A DNA stretch of 64,000 nt, from positions 223,746 through 287,745 of the forward strand of contig NZ_VIQT01000009.1 of assembly GCF_010206195.1 (NCBI RefSeq). The letters are read 5' to 3'. Position numbers and translations under genes: made by a program. Below the pieces are notes generated by a model. It saw only the letters and a program-made list of their open reading frames with translations. It made no database searches and was not told the DNA's origin. This DNA is from Anaerotruncus colihominis. GTDB taxonomy: Bacteria; Bacillota; Clostridia; Oscillospirales; Ruminococcaceae. Of this stretch, positions 55,144-64,000 are shown in pieces. Position 1 is the first letter of the stretch. Each line of letters begins with the position of its first letter.

Positions 55144-55232
55144 TTGATTGTTTCACTCCGGTAAAGAGTCCGCCGCCGTTAACTGATATTTGCCCGCCGG
55201 CAGTCTGACGAACCCTATATTTTCAAAGATCC

Positions 55233-55787
55233 TTAAATTTCGAGAATTTCCTTTTCCTTTTTCGCGGCGATCTCGTCAATACGTTTGCAGAATTTATCGG
55301 TCATCTTCTGCATCTGATCCTCAAGATCCTTTTCCTCGTCCTCGCTGACCTCGCTTGATTTTTTCAACGCCTTGAATTTCTCATTGGCGTCGCGTCGGAT
55401 CGAACGGATCGCAACCTTGCTGTCCTCTCCCTGCTTTTTTATCTGCTTACAGATCTCTTTTCTGCGCTCCTCAGTCAAAGGCGGAAAGACAATGCGGATG
55501 ACCGTGCCATCATTTGTTGGGTTGATACCGATGTCGGACGCCTGAATCGCTTTTTCAATTGATCGAAGTGTCGATTTGTCCCACGGCTGGATGACAAGAA
55601 TACGCGCTTCAGATACAGAAATTGCAGCCATCGCCTGGATCTGTGTAGGCGTCCCGTAGTAATCGACTGTAATTTTGTTAAGTACCGCCGGGTTCGCACG
55701 GCCAGCGCGAATCGCCGCATATTCATTTTCCAACACGCTGATGGTTTTTTCCATTTTCTCGTTGTAATGTTTCAAACGTTCATTCAT
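55233..55787 (-). CDS. frr: Ribosome recycling factor
   Basis: 184 residues, the normal length. It splits post-termination ribosomes with EF-G. Markers: [20 protein letters not shown], the basic IQPWDKSTL, and [11 protein letters not shown]. The ATG at 55787 follows GAGGAAAAAG and overlaps pyrH by 8 bp; the frame stays open upstream but that part is pyrH in another frame. Confidence 0.97.
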   Translation of the reverse strand: MNERLKHYNEKMEKTISVLENEYAAIRAGRANPAVLNKITVDYYGTPTQIQAMAAISVSEARILVIQPWDKSTLRSIEKAIQASDIGINPTNDGTVIRIVFPPLTEERRKEICKQIKKQGEDSKVAIRSIRRDANEKFKALKKSSEVSEDEEKDLEDQMQKMTDKFCKRIDEIAAKKEKEILEI

Positions 55788-56502
55788 CTGCTTTTTCCTC
55801 CTTAACAATGGTTCCGATCTGTTCACCGCTGATCGCGGCAAGGATATTATCCGGATTGGAAAGGCTGAACACAAGCACAGGGATATTATTATCACGGCAC
55901 ATGGCGGCGGCTGTGCTGTCCATGACGCCAAGTCCTTTCTCCAGAACCTCCTGGAACGAAACGTTGTCATAACGTACCGCGGCTTCATATTTATGCGGAT
56001 CGCGGTCGTAGACGCCATCGACCATAGTAGCCTTGAGAATGATATCGGCGTCAATTTCCGCTGCACGCAGAGACGATGCCGTGTCTGTGGAGAAATATGG
56101 ATTTCCCGTCCCGCATCCGAAGATCACAACGCGTCCTTTCTCCAGGTGACGGATCGCACGGCCGCGGATATATGGTTCAGCGATCTGCTGCATAGTAATC
56201 GCGGTCTGTACACGCACAGGGACCTGCTGCGCTTCAAGTCCGTCAGCGAGAGCCAACGCATTCATGACTGTCGCCAGCATCCCCATATGATCAGCGCGTG
56301 TCCGATCAATCTGGTCGCTGCTGCGCCCACGGAAAAAATTCCCACCACCAACAACGATACCAATCTGAGCACCAAGCGCAACGCACTTCTGGATGCTTTC
56401 ACTGATTGAACGGATAACATCGTAATCGATACCGAAGCCTTTGTCTCCTGCGAGCGCCTCACCACTGAGCTTTAACAGTACCCGTTTATACTTTAATGGC
56501 AT
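55780..56502 (-). CDS. pyrH: UMP kinase
   Basis: 240 residues, amino-acid kinase fold. [23 protein letters not shown] and [12 protein letters not shown] are typical. It converts UMP to UDP. The start at 56502 follows CTGGAGGTCAAAT. Its own promoter lies at 56558-56586, so the pyrH-to-polC genes are probably one long transcript separate from rpsB-tsf. Confidence 0.97.
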   Translation of the reverse strand: MPLKYKRVLLKLSGEALAGDKGFGIDYDVIRSISESIQKCVALGAQIGIVVGGGNFFRGRSSDQIDRTRADHMGMLATVMNALALADGLEAQQVPVRVQTAITMQQIAEPYIRGRAIRHLEKGRVVIFGCGTGNPYFSTDTASSLRAAEIDADIILKATMVDGVYDRDPHKYEAAVRYDNVSFQEVLEKGLGVMDSTAAAMCRDNNIPVLVFSLSNPDNILAAISGEQIGTIVKEEKADE

Positions 56503-56557
56503 ATTTGACCTCCAGAGCTTCAAATATTTACAAAAATTTCTGATTAGTACCGTTTCT

Positions 56558-56586
56558 ATTTTACAATAATCCCCGGATAAAGTAAA
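56558..56586 (-). promoter_or_regulatory. Promoter of pyrH
   Basis: On the minus strand: TTTACT (56586-56581), 17-bp spacer, TAAAAT (56563-56558). Confidence 0.7.
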
Positions 56587-56624
56587 GGGTACGGACATAT
56601 ATTTTATATCTGCATATATATCGT

Positions 56625-56662
56625 AATAAAAAGGCCGCCGGATATCCGGCGGCCTTTTTATT
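56625..56662 (-). terminator. Terminator after tsf
   Basis: AATAAAAAGGCCGCCGGAT pairs exactly with ATCCGGCGGCCTTTTTATT; 19-bp arms meet directly. It overlaps the tsf stop codon. Confidence 0.9.
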
Positions 56663-57581
56663 ATTTCATCATGCTGGCGACTTCCTCGGCGAAGTTATCC
56701 TCACGCTTTTCAAGTCCTTCGCCCTTTTCGTAACGAACAAAGCTGGTCACCTTGATCGTACCACCAAGCGCCTTGGCCGTATTCTCAGTATACTGGCTGA
56801 CGGTAATGTCGCCATCCTTAACGAATGCCTGCTCAAGCAGACAGTTCTCTTTGTAATACTTGCCTATCCTACCCTCAACCATCTTGGCGATGATCTGTTC
56901 GGGTTTATTCTTACTCTTGGGATCATTGGCGATCTGCGCCGCGAGGATCTCCTTCTCCTTATCGATGATCTCAGACGGAACAGATTCCGCGTTGAGATAC
57001 GCCGGATTGATAGCCGCTACCTGCATTGCGACATCTTTTGCATACGCCTCAAAACCGTCCTTATCAGCGACATCTGTATCAAAGGTCACCATAACACCGA
57101 TGCGGCCGCCGCCATGCACATATGTGACGAGCGGACCTTCCGCAAAGGTAAAGCGGCGGATCTTCATGTTTTCACCAATCGTCAGAATCTTGTCACGAAG
57201 CTCCTCCTCAACGGTCATGCTCATACCCGCCGCAGGCAGCTTCATCAGCGCGTCAATATCTGCCGGCTTATTGGCGGCAACCGTCTTGGCACAGGACTTG
57301 ACAAAATCAATAAACTTTTCATTCTTGGCGACAAAATCCGTCTCAGAATTGACCTCGATCACAACACCGACCTTGGTATCAGGATCGACTGTCGCGAGGA
57401 CAACACCCTCGGCGGCGATGCGGCCAGCCTTTTTGGTAGCGGCAGCCAGACCCTTTTCACGCAGGATTTCAATCGCTTTATCCATATCCCCGCCCGCTTC
57501 GGTCAGGGCCTTTTTACAGTCCATCATGCCGCAATTGGTGCGCTCCCTGAGCGCCTGTACATCTTTCGCAGTAAATGCCAT
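56661..57581 (-). CDS. tsf: Elongation factor Ts
   Basis: 306 residues. N-terminal UBA-like domain with [19 protein letters not shown] and the AAEGVV segment; core domain with [14 protein letters not shown]. It reloads EF-Tu with GTP. It follows rpsB by 36 bp, the conserved order. Confidence 0.97.
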   Translation of the reverse strand: MAFTAKDVQALRERTNCGMMDCKKALTEAGGDMDKAIEILREKGLAAATKKAGRIAAEGVVLATVDPDTKVGVVIEVNSETDFVAKNEKFIDFVKSCAKTVAANKPADIDALMKLPAAGMSMTVEEELRDKILTIGENMKIRRFTFAEGPLVTYVHGGGRIGVMVTFDTDVADKDGFEAYAKDVAMQVAAINPAYLNAESVPSEIIDKEKEILAAQIANDPKSKNKPEQIIAKMVEGRIGKYYKENCLLEQAFVKDGDITVSQYTENTAKALGGTIKVTSFVRYEKGEGLEKREDNFAEEVASMMK

Positions 57582-57617
57582 GCTGTTAACCTCCGTCTAT
57601 CGTAAACGTTCGTGTTT

Positions 57618-58367
57618 TTACTTCGCGGCGGACGCGTCCGCTTCGTTTTCCTTCTCAGCAGCTTCCTCCGGCGCCGCTTCGGCGCTGCCCTGGCGGCCTT
57701 CGATCAGCGCGTCGGCCATCGTTGCAGACAGCAGACGAACCGCACGAATCGCGTCGTCGTTGCCTGGGATTACGTAGTCGATCTCATCCGGGTCACAGTT
57801 GGTATCAACAATTGCAACGATCGGGATACCAAGCTTGCGCGCTTCCGCGACAGCGATCTTTTCCTTACGCGGGTCAACCACAAACAGCGCAGACGGCAGC
57901 TTCTTCATATCCTTGATGCCGCCGAGGAACTTTTCAAGCTTTTCAATCTCAAGGTTGAGCTTGCTGACTTCCTTCTTTGGAAGCAGATCAAACGTGCCGT
58001 CCTCCTGCATCTTGCGCAGCTGCGCGAGACGGTCGATACGGCGGCGGATCGTCTTGAAGTTGGTCAGCATACCGCCGAGCCATCTTGCATTAACATAGTA
58101 TGCGCCGGCGCGGGTCGCTTCATCCCTGACGGAATCTCCGGCCTGCTTCTTGGTGCCGACGAACAGAAGATTGCCGCCGTTTGCAGCCAGATCGCGCACG
58201 AACATATACGCCTCGTCCAGCTTTTTAACAGTTTTCTGGAGGTCAATAATATAGATGCCGTTGCGCTCCGTAAAAATATAGCGCGCCATCTTCGGGTTCC
58301 AACGCCTTGTCTGATGGCCGAAATGAACGCCCGCCTCCAACAATTGCTTCATTGATACAACGCCCAT
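57618..58367 (-). CDS. rpsB: 30S ribosomal protein S2
   Basis: 249 residues starting [19 protein letters not shown], with the [17 protein letters not shown] and [21 protein letters not shown] blocks. The C-terminal tail is acidic and Ala-rich. First gene of the rpsB-tsf operon, with a promoter and about 115 nt of leader that may be autoregulatory. Confidence 0.98.
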   Translation of the reverse strand: MGVVSMKQLLEAGVHFGHQTRRWNPKMARYIFTERNGIYIIDLQKTVKKLDEAYMFVRDLAANGGNLLFVGTKKQAGDSVRDEATRAGAYYVNARWLGGMLTNFKTIRRRIDRLAQLRKMQEDGTFDLLPKKEVSKLNLEIEKLEKFLGGIKDMKKLPSALFVVDPRKEKIAVAEARKLGIPIVAIVDTNCDPDEIDYVIPGNDDAIRAVRLLSATMADALIEGRQGSAEAAPEEAAEKENEADASAAK

Positions 58368-58490
58368 GATAAATTCCTCTCTTTCGGTTATTTTCCTCCA
58401 CCATGTTCATCTCATCCCATCATCCCAAAACGGGACACCGATCAGATGATCGCATGGTGTGTGTTCTGCCGGCTTTTTACCAGCCGTAAT

Positions 58491-58519
58491 ATATTATCAC
58501 AAAAAGAGAGAAATTGCAA
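58491..58519 (-). promoter_or_regulatory. Promoter of rpsB-tsf
   Basis: On the minus strand: TTGCAA (58519-58514), 17-bp spacer, TAATAT (58496-58491). The leader (58368-58485) begins with a GGCTGG...AAGCCGG-type hairpin. Confidence 0.65.
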
Positions 58520-58550
58520 GAGAAAATGCAACATTTTTACTTGAAATCCG

Positions 58551-58847
58551 TCAATCCTCTGACAGGATGCGGAACAACCCTCCGCCCTTACCAGCGCCGC
58601 TGTCAGCCGGCAACGTATGATTGACCAAAATCGTATCCTCTCCGATCACCTCAATGTCGGCCCACTGGACCACAATATCCTCAGCGCGGCCAAGCAATCC
58701 AAAAAAGCGCAGTCGTCCCCGAATAATCAGAGATGTTACGGCTGCCGTCGCCGTGTCGATTTCAACATCGGAGACATATCCCAATTTTCCGCCGTTACGT
58801 ACATTGATGACAAATTTGCTTCGAAGATCGCCAAGGCGGCAGAACAT
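58551..58847 (-). CDS. YlmC/YmxH-family sporulation-associated PRC-barrel protein
   Basis: 98 residues, PRC-barrel fold (MFCRLGDLRSKFVINVRNGG, then LGYVSDVEIDTATAAVTSLII). Members occur in spore-forming Firmicutes and are annotated YlmC/YmxH; the exact role is unclear. The ATG at 58847 is supported by AAAGGAGGAACC just upstream. Confidence 0.82.
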   Translation of the reverse strand: MFCRLGDLRSKFVINVRNGGKLGYVSDVEIDTATAAVTSLIIRGRLRFFGLLGRAEDIVVQWADIEVIGEDTILVNHTLPADSGAGKGGGLFRILSED

Positions 58848-59004
58848 CGCGGTTCCTCCTTTTGATAAACTATGTATTCTATACGATTCTATTCTGGGCG
58901 ATAAAGGATTATACTTCCCTATCATTTCCGTTTTCAGCGCATGAGCCGCTCACCCAATCCCCCTCAGTATATTTTCATATGATACAAATTCCGATCAAAT
59001 TTCG

Positions 59005-59033
59005 TTGACTTTTAACAAAAAATCCCGTATGAT
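59005..59033 (+). promoter_or_regulatory. Promoter of the NSS transporter gene
   Basis: TTGACT (59005-59010), 17-bp spacer, TATGAT (59028-59033). Confidence 0.72.
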
Positions 59034-59070
59034 AGTTGTGAATAATTTGTGAATCCTCGGAGGAATTAAA

Positions 59071-60471
59071 ATGCAACGAGAAAAATTTTCTTCCCGGCTC
59101 GGTTTCTTGCTGATCTCGGCGGGATGCGCCATCGGACTTGGAAACGTCTGGCGCTTTCCCTATATCACCGGCATGTATGGCGGAGCAGCTTTTGTCCTGG
59201 TCTACCTGTTCTTTCTTGTGGTTTTGGGGCTGCCGATTATGGCTATGGAGTTTTCTGTCGGTCGTGCCAGCCAGAAAAGCGCGGCGCTTTCCTTTAATGT
59301 TTTAGAGCCGAAAGGGACAAAGTGGCATCTTTATCGCTATGGCGCGATGCTTGGCAACTATATGCTGATGATGTTCTATACGACTGTCGGCGGATGGATG
59401 CTGATCTATTTCTTTAAAATGGCTATGGGGGAATTTGTTGGCAAGACACCCGAAGAGGTCGCTGGTATCTTTAACGGTATGCTTGGCCAACCAGTTCTGA
59501 TGGGCGCCTGGATGGTGATTGTTGTTCTGCTCGGTTTCGGCGTCTGTTCCCTGGGGCTTCAAAACGGTGTCGAGAAAATCACAAAGTTTATGATGAGCTG
59601 TCTGTTGTTCGTTATGCTTGTGTTGGTGGTGCGGTCTGTCACGCTTCCAGGCGCGTCGGCCGGGCTTCGCTTCTATCTGATGCCGGATTTCGGAAAAATG
59701 GCCGAGCAAGGCATATCAACGGTTGTTTTCGCTGCGATGGGGCAGGCATTTTTCACCTTGAGTCTGGGTATCGGCGCGATGGCGATCTTTGGAAGCTACA
59801 TTGGCAAAGACCGGTCGCTCACTGGTGAATCAGTCAACATTACGCTTCTTGACACTTTTGTCGCGCTGATGGCGGGATTGATCATTTTCCCTGCCTGCTT
59901 TGCTTTCGGTACCGATCCGGGTCAAGGTCCGGGACTGGTATTTGTCACACTCCCCAATATCTTCAATGCTATGCCGGCTGGAAGGCTCTTTGGGGCGCTG
60001 TTCTTTGTGTTCATGTCGTTTGCCGCGCTTTCCACTATCATTGCAGTATTTGAAAATATTGTTTCGTTCGGTATGGATCTATGGGGTTGGACGCGCAGAC
60101 GTGCCGTTCTTTTTAATATTGTGTTGATCATCCTTCTGTCCCTGCCATGTGTGCTTGGCTTTAATGTTCTCAGCAGCTTCGCTCCGCTTGGATCGGGCAG
60201 CACCATCCAGGACCTTGAGGATTTCATCGTCAGCAACAATCTGCTTCCGCTCGGCTCACTTGTGTACCTGTTGTTTTGTACCTCCCGTTATGGATGGGGA
60301 TGGAAAAACTTCACAGCGGAAGCTGATACAGGCAAAGGCTTAAAATTCCCCAAATGGACGCGGGTTTATGTCACCTATATTCTGCCGCTGATTGTAATTT
60401 ATATCTTTGCGCAGGGCTACTGGGAAAAGGTATTTCGCCCTTTACTGATAGGCGCAGGCCTTTTAAAGTAA
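59071..60471 (+). CDS. Sodium-dependent transporter of the NSS (neurotransmitter:sodium symporter) family
   Basis: 466 residues, about 12 spans. The LeuT-type signature is in the first span: GLGNVWRFPYITGMYGGAAF, the unwound helix that binds Na+ and substrate. Bacterial members take up amino acids (Leu, Trp, Tyr or Met). A single gene with its own promoter and terminator. The substrate cannot be told. Confidence 0.93.
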   Translation: MQREKFSSRLGFLLISAGCAIGLGNVWRFPYITGMYGGAAFVLVYLFFLVVLGLPIMAMEFSVGRASQKSAALSFNVLEPKGTKWHLYRYGAMLGNYMLMMFYTTVGGWMLIYFFKMAMGEFVGKTPEEVAGIFNGMLGQPVLMGAWMVIVVLLGFGVCSLGLQNGVEKITKFMMSCLLFVMLVLVVRSVTLPGASAGLRFYLMPDFGKMAEQGISTVVFAAMGQAFFTLSLGIGAMAIFGSYIGKDRSLTGESVNITLLDTFVALMAGLIIFPACFAFGTDPGQGPGLVFVTLPNIFNAMPAGRLFGALFFVFMSFAALSTIIAVFENIVSFGMDLWGWTRRRAVLFNIVLIILLSLPCVLGFNVLSSFAPLGSGSTIQDLEDFIVSNNLLPLGSLVYLLFCTSRYGWGWKNFTAEADTGKGLKFPKWTRVYVTYILPLIVIYIFAQGYWEKVFRPLLIGAGLLK

Positions 60472-60481
60472 GGGATATTCC

Positions 60482-60525
60482 AGCGGGCGTGTCATTTCAT
60501 CTTGAAATGACACGCCCGCTTTTTA
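60482..60525 (+). terminator. Terminator after the NSS transporter gene
   Basis: AGCGGGCGTGTCATTTCA (60482-60499) pairs exactly with TGAAATGACACGCCCGCT (60503-60520), followed by T's. Confidence 0.93.
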
Positions 60526-60610
60526 TGAGCCGCTCACCGGCAGTTTCCATCACAGCCATATCAAAATCCTTGGATCTTGCCAGGGGATATTTGTTTAATA
60601 AAGTCCGATC

Positions 60611-61765
60611 TTATTTTGAGATGGTATAAATATTGCTGTCCTCCGCAAAGCTCTTAAAATTATAAAGAATCAACACATCATCAAAAGTATTCTGCGTCAT
60701 CAGTTCACTCATCGGCGTCATCAAAAAGCGTGGATCGACCACCCAGATCTCGTCATAGCTATAAGTTAAAAACGGCGCAAAACTGTTTCCATAGCTGTCC
60801 TTGACCAGCAGAATACGTGTTGTTTTTCCTTCCTCATGATTTAAGTTGTTTTGGGAACGGATAATTGTCAAATCGTTATTGCTCCAAAGAAACGCATCAT
60901 ATTTGTTGTTTTTTCCCCACTTTTCCATATCATACATACCGCCCATCTCCTTTCCGGCGATGGTCATGGAATCAATGGGGATATCATACCATTCGATGGT
61001 ATCCGGTTTGGCGGAAAACAGCTTACATTTATTATAATACGTCCCATAAAAGCCGGGCTGTTCCTGTCTCATCGGCGCGAGCTGCTCCCAATCGGCGGCT
61101 TGCAGGTCACGCGATAATGCAAACGCCTGATAGGCCGCATAAGCGCCGCGCGTCGTCCAATGGTGATCCGTACGGTAATATGCCTGCCCTGCATCGGCAG
61201 ACTTACGCATAACCGGCAACAGATCAAGTTTATGCGCCATATCTGGAAGCTGTTTGTACAGCGCCTCAATCTCAGCCGCCTGGTCGATATTATCAAGCCC
61301 TGCCGGCAGCTCATCCGCAAGCGTTTGATAAGAGTTGGGGACGATCGCTATCGTTACAGGCGTACCGGAACCATATGCATTCACAAACTCCGCGACTGTC
61401 TGGATATTGAGCTTTAGGCGGCGCTCATCAAGAGAAGTAAATTTATCGAACATATAGCCGTCCTGGCCATAAACAACGCCGTTGTTTTCGATTTTACCAA
61501 GCGCCGACTCACAGATCGACTTTAACGTGATCCAACCGTCACGTCCGATAAACTGATCGTTCATAAAGGTTTCGTATTTTTGCGTATACTTATCGGCTGT
61601 ACGCACAGCCAACAAAGACGATACGGTCAACCTGGGCTTTTGCGCAAGCTTGCGGTTTTCCATAACGCTGTCCTCACGCGGCGGCGCCAGCAGGCTTGCA
61701 ATCGCCAAGGCATACAGGAAAACCGCAAACAGAATCAACAGCGGATATTTTTTAAGAAACTGCAA
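60611..61765 (-). CDS. DHHW-family protein (AlgJ/AlgX-like, cell-surface acylation)
   Basis: 384 residues with one N-terminal span (YPLLILFAVFLYALAIASLL) and a large extracytoplasmic SGNH-like domain. The family's DHHW motif is in YRTDHHWTTRGAYAAY; a Ser-containing LVKDSYGNSFAPFL segment comes later. Such proteins pair with MBOAT acyltransferases, as AlgJ/AlgX with AlgI, to acylate extracellular polysaccharide. The MBOAT gene is 12 bp upstream on the same strand. Confidence 0.85.
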   Translation of the reverse strand: MQFLKKYPLLILFAVFLYALAIASLLAPPREDSVMENRKLAQKPRLTVSSLLAVRTADKYTQKYETFMNDQFIGRDGWITLKSICESALGKIENNGVVYGQDGYMFDKFTSLDERRLKLNIQTVAEFVNAYGSGTPVTIAIVPNSYQTLADELPAGLDNIDQAAEIEALYKQLPDMAHKLDLLPVMRKSADAGQAYYRTDHHWTTRGAYAAYQAFALSRDLQAADWEQLAPMRQEQPGFYGTYYNKCKLFSAKPDTIEWYDIPIDSMTIAGKEMGGMYDMEKWGKNNKYDAFLWSNNDLTIIRSQNNLNHEEGKTTRILLVKDSYGNSFAPFLTYSYDEIWVVDPRFLMTPMSELMTQNTFDDVLILYNFKSFAEDSNIYTISK

Positions 61766-61777
61766 ACGGCTCCCTCC

Positions 61778-63160
61778 TTAAAAGTTCCAATATAAAAACG
61801 GATTGTATGTTGAATCGACAAGATATGCAATGGAAAGCACCAGCACCAGTCCAAGAAACGGGATGCATATCCATTGCAACCGTTTTGGAATACGCTGCGC
61901 CAGCCTTTTAAACGCGGGCGTTGACAGAAAGATACCAAGCGCCAGAATCACTGCGTAATTGCGCAGATAAAACATCCAGTCAGTTCCGCCATGTGGAATA
62001 AACAGACGGCTGAAAAAGACGCCGGCCTGTCCGAGATCCTCAATCGCGAATAGCGCCCATCCGAGCATAAACGCTAAAATCGCATAGATATGCGACAATA
62101 TATGGTGCTTGTCCAACACAGGGCGAAGCCACATGCGTTCGATAACAAGCAGCACAAAATAGTAAATGCCCCACAGGACAAAATTCCAATGCGCGCCGTG
62201 CCAAAGCCCGGTCAGTGACCAAACGACAAGGAGATTGAACAGATTGCGGCCGGGGCTGCACCGGTTGCCGCCAAGCGGAATATACACATATTCCCTGAAC
62301 CAACCAGAAAGCGTCATATGCCAGCGCCGCCAAAATTCTGTAACACTGCGGGAAATATAAGGATAATTGAAGTTCTGTGGAAATGTGAAACCAAGCATTT
62401 TGCCAAGGCCGATCGCCATCAGCGAATAACCGGAAAAATCAAAATAGATCTGAAGCGTAAAAGCGGCCAGGCCAAGCCAGGCTAACATGGTTGATATGTT
62501 TGCAAAACCTACATCCGTTGAAAGTTCAGTCCACAGTGCGCCAACAGAATTAGCGATCAAAACCTTGCTGCCAAGGCCGAGTATAAAAATGGCAATGCCG
62601 TCCTGAATCTGGGCGAGCGTTATTTTTCGTTCATGCAGCTCGCGGCTGATATCGGAATATTTTACGATTGGGCCTGCGATCAATTGTGGGAACAGAACAA
62701 CAAACGTGCCAAAATTAATCAGGCTGCGCTCTGTCTGCACCTTGCCGGCATAGACATCAACCGTATAGGTCATGATCTGGAAGGTATAAAAACTGATGCC
62801 AAGCGGCAGCGTCAATATAGGGACAGCCAGCCCCAACCCCGTCAACGCGTTCAGATTTGTAATAAAGAATGCAGCATATTTAAACAATGCCAGCCAGCCA
62901 ATACTGAACACAAGCGAGATCATCAGTATAGCGCGGCACAATCCCCGATGCGTCCGCCATTTCCCGATTGCAAGCCCTGCAAAGTAGTTGACCAAAATCA
63001 CAGCAACCATGATTGGAAAAAAACGAATTTCTCCCCAGGAATAAAAAAACAGGCTTGCGACGAGAAGAACAAAATTCTTCCACCGCTTAGGCGCCGCATA
63101 ATATAAAAGAAATGTCACCGGCATAAAGCGGAATAAAAACAAAAGGCTGCTGAAAACCAT
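61778..63160 (-). CDS. MBOAT-family membrane O-acyltransferase (AlgI/DltB-like)
   Basis: 460 residues with 9-11 spans. The catalytic His is in LTGLWHGAHWNFVLWG, and the SVTEFWRRWHMTLSGWFREYVYIPLGG block is a family hallmark. It moves acyl groups across the membrane to a polymer, with a DHHW partner. The ATG at 63160 follows GGGAGGGG. The polymer (cell-wall glycan, teichoic acid or capsule) is unknown; no glycan-making genes are beside it. Confidence 0.92.
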   Translation of the reverse strand: MVFSSLLFLFRFMPVTFLLYYAAPKRWKNFVLLVASLFFYSWGEIRFFPIMVAVILVNYFAGLAIGKWRTHRGLCRAILMISLVFSIGWLALFKYAAFFITNLNALTGLGLAVPILTLPLGISFYTFQIMTYTVDVYAGKVQTERSLINFGTFVVLFPQLIAGPIVKYSDISRELHERKITLAQIQDGIAIFILGLGSKVLIANSVGALWTELSTDVGFANISTMLAWLGLAAFTLQIYFDFSGYSLMAIGLGKMLGFTFPQNFNYPYISRSVTEFWRRWHMTLSGWFREYVYIPLGGNRCSPGRNLFNLLVVWSLTGLWHGAHWNFVLWGIYYFVLLVIERMWLRPVLDKHHILSHIYAILAFMLGWALFAIEDLGQAGVFFSRLFIPHGGTDWMFYLRNYAVILALGIFLSTPAFKRLAQRIPKRLQWICIPFLGLVLVLSIAYLVDSTYNPFLYWNF

Positions 63161-63275
63161 GGAACCCCTCCCCCGACTCCAAAACAAAAGCGTACTGAAT
63201 AAACGCTATCCAGTACACTTTACCAAATTATGCCCGCGATTGCAAGACGCTATTCTTCTGATGGCTGTAAAGCGT

Positions 63276-63310
63276 CCCGCTGGTTCCACGCATTCTATGG
63301 AACCAACGGG
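63276..63310 (-). terminator. Hairpin after the DUF4358 lipoprotein gene
   Basis: CCCGCTGGTTCCA (63276-63288) pairs with TGGAACCAACGGG (63298-63310) with one mismatch. T-content after it is weak, so it may be a partial terminator. Confidence 0.5.
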
Positions 63311-63323
63311 AATCAAGCCAATA

Positions 63324-63833
63324 TCAGAATGCTGCGTCAATGATACCGACAGCTTTTTCCATGTCCTGATCAAAGGTTGAGGATTCCTGACCCAGGATCA
63401 ATAGAAAAACGTAGTTTCCCTTTTCGACAACCCGGCCCTTCATAGCTTTTTCATACTGTTCAGGCAGATACTGCGCAAAGGAATTTTGTACATCCTCCAG
63501 GCGTTTATTCAGTCCTTCCACTACGGCATCCTTTTTGTCGGGCGCTGCCTTAATCGCGATAACATTGTCGGCGCTCACATTCGCCATGGTAATTTGACCA
63601 TAATACGCCTCCACATCAGATGGGTCAATGTAAGAAATCTGTTTGAGCATTTCATCATCGATTGGCGCTACCATCGTAAGACCAATCTCCTCCGCGATCT
63701 GGTCAACAACCGTCTTGACGCTTTGTCCTTCTTTCATCTCCATTGAAGCGCCTGCCGCGTCCTTAGAGCCACAGCCGGCCAACAAGCCTGTACACAGAAC
63801 AGCGGTTGCCAAAAGGCTAATCAGTTTTTTCAT
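63324..63833 (-). CDS. DUF4358 lipoprotein
   Basis: 169 residues. A lipoprotein signal (MKKLISLLATAVLCTGLLAGC) with the lipobox LAGC puts it on the outer face of the membrane. The rest is a DUF4358 domain with EIGLTMVAPIDDEMLKQ and YGQITMANVSADNVIAIKA. Members often lie beside MBOAT/DHHW genes in Clostridia, as here; function unknown. The rest of the window, 63834-64000, holds the upstream region and no gene. Confidence 0.85.
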   Translation of the reverse strand: MKKLISLLATAVLCTGLLAGCGSKDAAGASMEMKEGQSVKTVVDQIAEEIGLTMVAPIDDEMLKQISYIDPSDVEAYYGQITMANVSADNVIAIKAAPDKKDAVVEGLNKRLEDVQNSFAQYLPEQYEKAMKGRVVEKGNYVFLLILGQESSTFDQDMEKAVGIIDAAF

Positions 63834-64000
63834 GTAAAAACCTCCTGCAATTAAAATGCCAAATATTTCTGGCTCTCCTATTAAGTATGCCCAAGGCGCG
63901 ATTTTACTTCACATGATTTATAATTTTTTTGTTTTTTATCAATCCGCAAATAAGTTTGCCGTATCCCTGTCAAAGAATGAGGGTAAAAAAGAGACGGGCA

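Overview
The window comes from a spore-forming, Gram-positive anaerobe of the class Clostridia, most like the moderate-GC gut Oscillospirales. The evidence is a Gram-positive PolC, the rpsB-tsf-pyrH-frr-uppS-cdsA-dxr-rseP-ispG-polC block, sporulation or germination genes (CwlD, a SpoIIM-like protein, a YlmC/YmxH-like protein, a sigma-G-like promoter), the clostridial SCIFF peptide with its radical-SAM maturase, a reverse rubrerythrin, and short-form HisG with HisZ. About 50 protein genes are called. I saw no tRNA, rRNA, CRISPR array, IS element or prophage.

Layout. 1-4342: 3' part of a very large GH94 cyclic beta-1,2-glucan synthase-like gene. 4.7-11.6 kb: housekeeping genes (yfmF, yfmH, lgt, folD, rplU, rpmA, obgE, mrnC). 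11.7-16.7 kb: an accessory catabolic module with a MerR-type promoter, a CodB-like NCS1 permease, an isochorismatase-like hydrolase, a MerR regulator fused to a second hydrolase domain of the same kind, and a FAD-dependent fumarate reductase/NadB-like enzyme. 16.7-23.1 kb: reverse rubrerythrin, a tiny gene behind a sigma-G-like promoter, a secreted transglutaminase-like protein, a DUF624/YesL-like membrane protein, cwlD, and a short decayed copy of the 3' end of the transglutaminase gene. 23.1-29.2 kb: radA, a small Cys protein, a membrane fusion protein with a MacB-like permease, a Xer-type recombinase and a SpoIIM-like gene.

29.3-34.1 kb (minus strand): queA-tgt-yajC-TIGR04086 protein-scfA-scfB. 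34.2-38.1 kb: lysine riboswitch and terminator, then asd-dapA-dapB and a stand-alone double-ACT protein. 38.1-45.7 kb (minus): a complete compact histidine operon, hisZ-G-D-C-B-H-A-F-I-E. 45.8-58.4 kb (minus): the polC-to-rpsB replication, isoprenoid, lipid and translation cluster. 58.5-63.8 kb: a YlmC/YmxH-like gene, an NSS-family transporter, and a cell-surface acylation module (MBOAT protein, DHHW protein, DUF4358 lipoprotein).

The most unusual item is the 11.7-16.7 kb module. The hydrolase-like domain fused to the MerR regulator closely resembles the separate hydrolase encoded just upstream, and it keeps an Asp-Lys-Cys triad. A MerR-type promoter with a 19-bp spacer and an inverted repeat lies upstream of the permease. 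This suggests a substrate-sensing regulator made by recruiting a copy of the pathway enzyme. The substrate is unknown.
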